Made by a program: the position numbers and the translations under genes. The notes below the pieces were generated by a model. It did not search any database. It had not been told where the DNA came from and was given only the letters and a program-made list of their open reading frames with translations. From Sulfuriferula sp047300855 (GTDB lineage: Bacteria > Pseudomonadota > Gammaproteobacteria > Burkholderiales > Sulfuriferulaceae), in contig NZ_CP170197.1 of the NCBI RefSeq assembly GCF_047300855.1, forward strand, positions 2,046,001-2,110,000: 64,000 nt of DNA, in the 5' to 3' direction. Shown here in pieces: positions 60,231 through 64,000 of the stretch. Each line of letters begins with the position of its first letter. Within the stretch, counting starts at the first letter, position 1.

Positions 60231-61501
60231 CCTCCTCTGAACCCGTTGTTCTCTCCACTCCCGCCGGATCATTTGCGAACGCCGTGCGCCAGCATGGCTG
60301 GTGGCTGATCGCCGCGTTTGTTTTCGCCTCACCCATGGGAAAAGGCTTTGAGGTACCGCTGGCGCTGATGACCTTCGGCGGTATTGCACTGATGTTCAAG
60401 GATGGACGCGCCATCTTGCGGCACCCTTCGATGCGCTGGCTGCTGTTGCTGTTCGCCTGCATCTGGCTGCCGCTGGTGACGGCATTGCCGGATGCAATCA
60501 CCTTCGAGCCGGCTGCCAGCACGGCACTGGCTTATGTACGCTTTCCGCTGGCTGGCGTATTTGCGCTGTATGCGCTGCGCGATGAAACCAGCCGCCACAA
60601 GCTGTTCATAGCCATCACGCTGCTGTTGAGTTTGTGGATTGCCGATGGACTGCTGCAAGCCGCCATCGGCCATGATGTATTCGGCTATCAACTCCAAGGC
60701 GGCCGCATCACCGGCCCGTTTGCCAAACTCACCATGGGACTCATCTTGGCGGTGCTGGCACCGATCTATTTTGAAGCCATTCGCCGTCGCGCCGCGCGCT
60801 CAGGAGTCTGGTACTGGCTGGCATTGTTGCCCTACACTGCGGTGATCCTGCTGTCCGGCAGCCGCGCCGCGTGGGGAATGTACGCAGCGGGGATGGTCGG
60901 CTTTGCCGTGTATGCCTATTTCACTGCACCCAAGCGTCTTCTGGGCCGTGCAATCCTGATCGTTTTGCTGTGCGCCGCGTCGATCGGGGCACTGATTGGA
61001 ACCTACCCTCCCCTGCAAAACAAGCTGCGCGTTACGGCTGGCCTGTTCAGCGGCAATTATGAAAAAATGGACGAAGCAACAAGCATCCGCCTGCCGATCT
61101 GGAAAACCGGTATCAACATGGTCAAGGAGCATTGGCTGAATGGTATCGGCGCACGCGGCTTCCGCTACATCTATCCGCAGTATGCAGCTCCGGACGACCC
61201 CTTCATGAAGGTCAACCCGACTTCGGGTCCCACCCATCCGCACCAGATCACGCTGGAAATCCTGATTGAAACCGGTGTGATCGGGCTGCTGGGCTTCGTG
61301 GCGTTCCTGGTTCTGATGCTACGCCGCACCTGGCAGGCGATGCGCGCCGGCAATACCTACGCCGTACCGTTGGGACTGTCGGTGCTGGTGGCAACCCTGC
61401 CGGTGAATGCGGGCATCGCATTTTACGGCAGCATTTTGTCGGCACTCGTGTGGTGGCTGGTTGCGTTGTATTGCGCGATATTGATCCAGCCAGATAATTA
61501 A
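60227..61501 (+). CDS. O-antigen ligase/polymerase-family membrane protein
   Basis: Polytopic membrane protein of 424 aa from ATG 60227 (MTSSEPVVL). About ten to twelve hydrophobic segments are visible. A large periplasmic loop contains WKTGINMVKEHWLNGIGARG and THPHQITLEILIETG, the Wzy_C/WaaL region with the conserved His. It could ligate O-antigen to lipid A-core or polymerise repeats; one member alone cannot be told apart from the other. It is the last gene of the operon. Confidence 0.87.
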   Translation: MTSSEPVVLSTPAGSFANAVRQHGWWLIAAFVFASPMGKGFEVPLALMTFGGIALMFKDGRAILRHPSMRWLLLLFACIWLPLVTALPDAITFEPAASTALAYVRFPLAGVFALYALRDETSRHKLFIAITLLLSLWIADGLLQAAIGHDVFGYQLQGGRITGPFAKLTMGLILAVLAPIYFEAIRRRAARSGVWYWLALLPYTAVILLSGSRAAWGMYAAGMVGFAVYAYFTAPKRLLGRAILIVLLCAASIGALIGTYPPLQNKLRVTAGLFSGNYEKMDEATSIRLPIWKTGINMVKEHWLNGIGARGFRYIYPQYAAPDDPFMKVNPTSGPTHPHQITLEILIETGVIGLLGFVAFLVLMLRRTWQAMRAGNTYAVPLGLSVLVATLPVNAGIAFYGSILSALVWWLVALYCAILIQPDN

Positions 61502-61519
61502 GGCTGGAAAGGTGGTCGA

Positions 61520-61636
61520 AGCCACAGAGAACGCTGAGAAAAAATGTTTTGGTGGTTTTTCCAGCTTCACTTGTCAAAAAAACGATTCAGCTCAAAGCCT
61601 GCGCGACTCTCTGTGGCCTCTGTGTTCTCAGTGGCT
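61520..61636. repeat. Short element with terminal inverted repeats, copy 2
   Basis: The ends AGCCACAGAGAACGCTGAG and the complement of CTCTGTGTTCTCAGTGGCT agree at most positions, with a further CTCTCTGTGGC repeat near the right end. The 117-bp element fills the gap between the convergent ligase and asnB genes. Its ends match those of the 47266-47323 element. Transcript read-through in either direction would form a strong hairpin, so it may also act as a bidirectional terminator. Confidence 0.6.
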
Positions 61637-61658
61637 AAACGCCTTTTTCAGGTTAAAG

Positions 61659-63458
61659 TCAGGTCGCAGCAGCGTCCACCCAATCATGCAGCGTCCCAGT
61701 TCGGCCTTCCATAAAACGCTCATACCACAACCCATACTGCAACAAGGCCCAGACAAAGGTGGTTTCATCCCCGCTGCGGGATTGACGGTCAATCAGCCGC
61801 GTCAGCGACTCGGCGCGCATCGCCTGAAATGCCGCATGGCCACGACAAGCCGCACCTAGCTGCGCCATACGCTCGCCGCGCAGCCATTCCCCGACCGGCA
61901 CGGTGAAACCTTTTTTCTTGCTCCACAGGTGATCTTTCGGCAAAAACTGCTCGGCCCAGCGGCGCAGGAATATTTTGCCGGTGCGGCCTTCCACCTTGAG
62001 CCGGTCCGGCAGCGCCAGGCCGAATTCCACCACGCGATGGTCGAGGAACGGCACGCGCCCTTCCACGCCATGCGCCATCATCATGCGGTCGGCCTTCACC
62101 AGCAGGTCGTCGGCAAGCCAGGTGGCAATGTCGGTATATTGCATGCGCGCCAGATTGCTCCAGCGCGGGTTGGCTGTGCGCCAGGACTGCATGAAAGGAG
62201 CGCGGGCAATGCGTTCCGCGTCAGCGCCGTTGAACAAATCCGCAACCGGCGCTGATTTTGCCAGCCCGCGGGTGCGATAGCCGCCGCTGCCAGGGTGTTG
62301 CAGCGCCTGCCATAGCCGTTTGATACGTGGTGCGCGATAGCGTCCGTAGCCGGCAAAGACTTCATCGCCGCCTTCCCCGGACAGCACCACTTTGACGTCC
62401 TCGCTGGCGCGCCGGGCCAGCAGCCAGGTGGGCAGGTTGGCGTAATCGGCCATCAGTTCGCCGGAGACGGCGATGGTGTCGGGCAGCACCGCCAGCAGCT
62501 CGCGCTCGCTGAGGGCCAGCTCGGTATGCTGCGTGTGAAACTGTTCGGCGATGCGGCGCGCAGTGGCGAGTTCGTTATTCACTGCCGCGCCGGGAAATCC
62601 CACCGAATAGGTATGCAGCGGCTGGTCGCTGTAACGGCGGATCAGTGCCACCAGCGTGGAAGAATCCACGCCGCCGGAGAGGAACACGCCGAACGGCACG
62701 TCGGCGCGCAGATGCTGCTGCACCACGGTCGCCATCAGATCGTCGAAGCGGCGTGCCGCTTCCGCATAAGAAATTTCCAGCGGCTCGACATCGCTTAATT
62801 GCCAGTAGCGGCTGCGCGCGGTAATGCGGCCGCCGCGCACTTCCACCAGCTCGCCGGGCCATATTTTTTCGATGCCGGCGACGATGGTGCGCGCACCGCT
62901 GATGAAATTGCTGTGGAAGTATTGCAGCAACGCGTCAGGCTCGATGCGTGCGGGCTCGCCTGCCGGCAACAGCGCTTTGATTTCGGAGGCGAACACGACG
63001 CCCGCGCTATCCGCCTTGATGAACAGCGGCTTGATGCCGATCCGGTCGCGCGCCAGCAGCAGGCGATCGCGGCTCACGTCATACAGCGCAAAGGCAAACA
63101 TGCCGAACAGGTGGCGGACAAAATCATCGCCGTATTCGCGGTAGGCATGAAGGATGGTTTCGCAGTCGGAATGCGTGCTGAAAACATGGCCGCGCGCTTC
63201 CAGCGTGGCGCGCAACTCGATGTGGTTGTAGATTTCGCCGTTGGCCACCACGCACAGCTGGCGATCCCGGGTATACAGCGGCTGGTTGCCGCCGGCCAGA
63301 TCGATGATGGACAGCCGGGTGTGCACCAGGCCCAGCCTGGCGGTCTGGTGATAGCCAGTCGCATCCGGTCCGCGGTGGTGCAGCGCAGCCGCCAGTTGCG
63401 TAAGCGCTGCTTGCGGCACGACTGCCGACACCGAATAAATGCCCGCAATGCCGCACAT
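61659..63458 (-). CDS. asnB: AsnB-type glutamine-hydrolysing asparagine synthetase
   Basis: Enzyme of 599 aa. Cys2 (MCGIAGIYS) is the amidotransferase nucleophile; LHHRGPDATG, RLSIIDL and ANGEIYNH belong to the glutaminase domain (1-~210). The synthetase domain has the pyrophosphate loop GVFLSGGVDSSTLVAL (~260) and VVLSGEGGDEVFAGYGRYR. It overlaps an upstream glycosyltransferase by one base (TGATG). Homologues in exopolysaccharide loci amidate sugar acids, so a role in glycan decoration is as likely as asparagine synthesis. Confidence 0.92.
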   Translation of the reverse strand: MCGIAGIYSVSAVVPQAALTQLAAALHHRGPDATGYHQTARLGLVHTRLSIIDLAGGNQPLYTRDRQLCVVANGEIYNHIELRATLEARGHVFSTHSDCETILHAYREYGDDFVRHLFGMFAFALYDVSRDRLLLARDRIGIKPLFIKADSAGVVFASEIKALLPAGEPARIEPDALLQYFHSNFISGARTIVAGIEKIWPGELVEVRGGRITARSRYWQLSDVEPLEISYAEAARRFDDLMATVVQQHLRADVPFGVFLSGGVDSSTLVALIRRYSDQPLHTYSVGFPGAAVNNELATARRIAEQFHTQHTELALSERELLAVLPDTIAVSGELMADYANLPTWLLARRASEDVKVVLSGEGGDEVFAGYGRYRAPRIKRLWQALQHPGSGGYRTRGLAKSAPVADLFNGADAERIARAPFMQSWRTANPRWSNLARMQYTDIATWLADDLLVKADRMMMAHGVEGRVPFLDHRVVEFGLALPDRLKVEGRTGKIFLRRWAEQFLPKDHLWSKKKGFTVPVGEWLRGERMAQLGAACRGHAAFQAMRAESLTRLIDRQSRSGDETTFVWALLQYGLWYERFMEGRTGTLHDWVDAAAT

Positions 63459-64000
63459 CAGCGCAGCGCCGCCAGCAGGTGCTGATACAGCGCGGTATAT
63501 TCGCCCACGATTCCGGCTTCCGAAAACTGCTGCTCAAGCTTATGGCGCGCCTGCGCGGCAAGCTTGCTGCAAGCGCTTTCATCCCCGATCAGCGCGCGTA
63601 TTGCGCCGGCCATGGCAGCGGCATCCTCCAGCGGGGTGAGCACGCCGTCCACGCCCTCCTCGATCAGCTCCTGCGCGCCCTGGCTGCGCGTGGACACCAC
63701 CGCCACCCCCTGTGCCCAGGCTTCCAGGATCACGTTGCCCAGCGGCTCGTGCCGCGACGGGCAGACGAACACATCGGCGCTGCGATATACTGGCGCGGGG
63801 TCGGCCTGCCAGCCCAGCCAGTGTACGCGGCCACCGATGCCCAGCTGCGCCGCGTGCTGGTGCAGCGCAGCACGCAACGGACCGTCGCCCGCAATCGCCA
63901 GGTGCAAGGAGCGGCCTGCCAGCTGCGCGGGCAATAGCTGAAAAGCGTCGAGTAAATCCGCCATGCCTTTGTTCGGGTGCAAACGGCCCACCGCCGACAC
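63458..64000 (-). CDS. Family 4 glycosyltransferase, N-terminal part outside the window
   Basis: The C-terminal 180 residues of a GT-B transferase; the frame stays open to the right edge. VGRLHPNKGMADLLDAFQLL, AIAGDGPLRAAL, DVFVCPSRHEPLGNVILEAW (E-x7-E region) and EEGVDGVLTPLED are typical of GT4. Its stop shares one base with the asnB start, so the two form an operon reading leftwards. The start codon and donor-side domain lie beyond 64000. Confidence 0.88.
   Translation of the reverse strand: MSAVGRLHPNKGMADLLDAFQLLPAQLAGRSLHLAIAGDGPLRAALHQHAAQLGIGGRVHWLGWQADPAPVYRSADVFVCPSRHEPLGNVILEAWAQGVAVVSTRSQGAQELIEEGVDGVLTPLEDAAAMAGAIRALIGDESACSKLAAQARHKLEQQFSEAGIVGEYTALYQHLLAALR

Overview
The window looks like chromosomal DNA of a motile, pilus-bearing Gram-negative bacterium, most likely a betaproteobacterium (Nitrosomonadales-type). 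This rests on the flgB-L order with divergent flgA and flgM-flgN, an enteric-type CheA/W/R/D/B/Y/Z set with pentapeptide-tailed receptors, a fimT-pilV-pilW-pilX-pilY1-pilE minor pilin operon, and a ribF-ileS-lspA-fkpB-ispH block. The lineage is inferred, not proven. No tRNA, rRNA, CRISPR array or intact insertion sequence was recognised.

Layout. 1-898: partial degenerate-EAL/HDOD signalling gene. 1.1-22.4 kb (minus strand, read right to left): a very large chemotaxis block with a CheZ-like protein, cheY2, cheA, cheW, seven tandem chemoreceptor genes (here MCP7 to MCP1, numbered from the left), cheR, cheD, cheB, cheY and cheZ. 22.4-32.8 kb: flgL, K, J, I, H, G, F, E, D, C, B on the minus strand, diverging from flgA, flgM, flgN and an HDOD-GAF regulator (33-36.2 kb). 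36.3-39.9 kb: a copper-handling cluster (multicopper oxidase, TolC-type lipoprotein and two small exported proteins). 39.9 kb: HU. 40.4-48.3 kb: murJ, ribF, ileS, lspA, fkpB, an inserted yefM-yoeB toxin-antitoxin pair, ispH. 48.3-55.2 kb: type IV minor pilin operon (minus strand). 55.5-61.5 kb: thiO followed by an overlapping surface-glycan operon (glycosyltransferases, methyltransferase, O-antigen ligase). 61.7-64 kb: asnB and a partial glycosyltransferase on the opposite strand.

How it works together. Three sigma-28 (FliA) promoters that match the consensus well lie before cheY-cheZ, flgK and flgM. Two related, looser ones lie before MCP2 and MCP5. The late flagellar and chemotaxis genes are therefore probably under FliA/FlgM control. 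Six of seven receptors end in a CheR-tethering pentapeptide (xWExF), and CheR is of the pentapeptide-binding type. The seventh, an Aer-like PAS receptor, has lost the pentapeptide to one in-frame TAA codon while the remaining codons and the old stop persist behind it.

Most interesting points: the receptor array, with four nearly identical signalling modules joined to different sensors and clear mosaic edges; the stop-truncated tether of the PAS receptor; a second CheZ-like protein next to the second CheY, with the CheZ catalytic Asp/Gln pair; covarying hairpins in two paralogous inter-receptor spacers; and a toxin-antitoxin insertion between fkpB and ispH.
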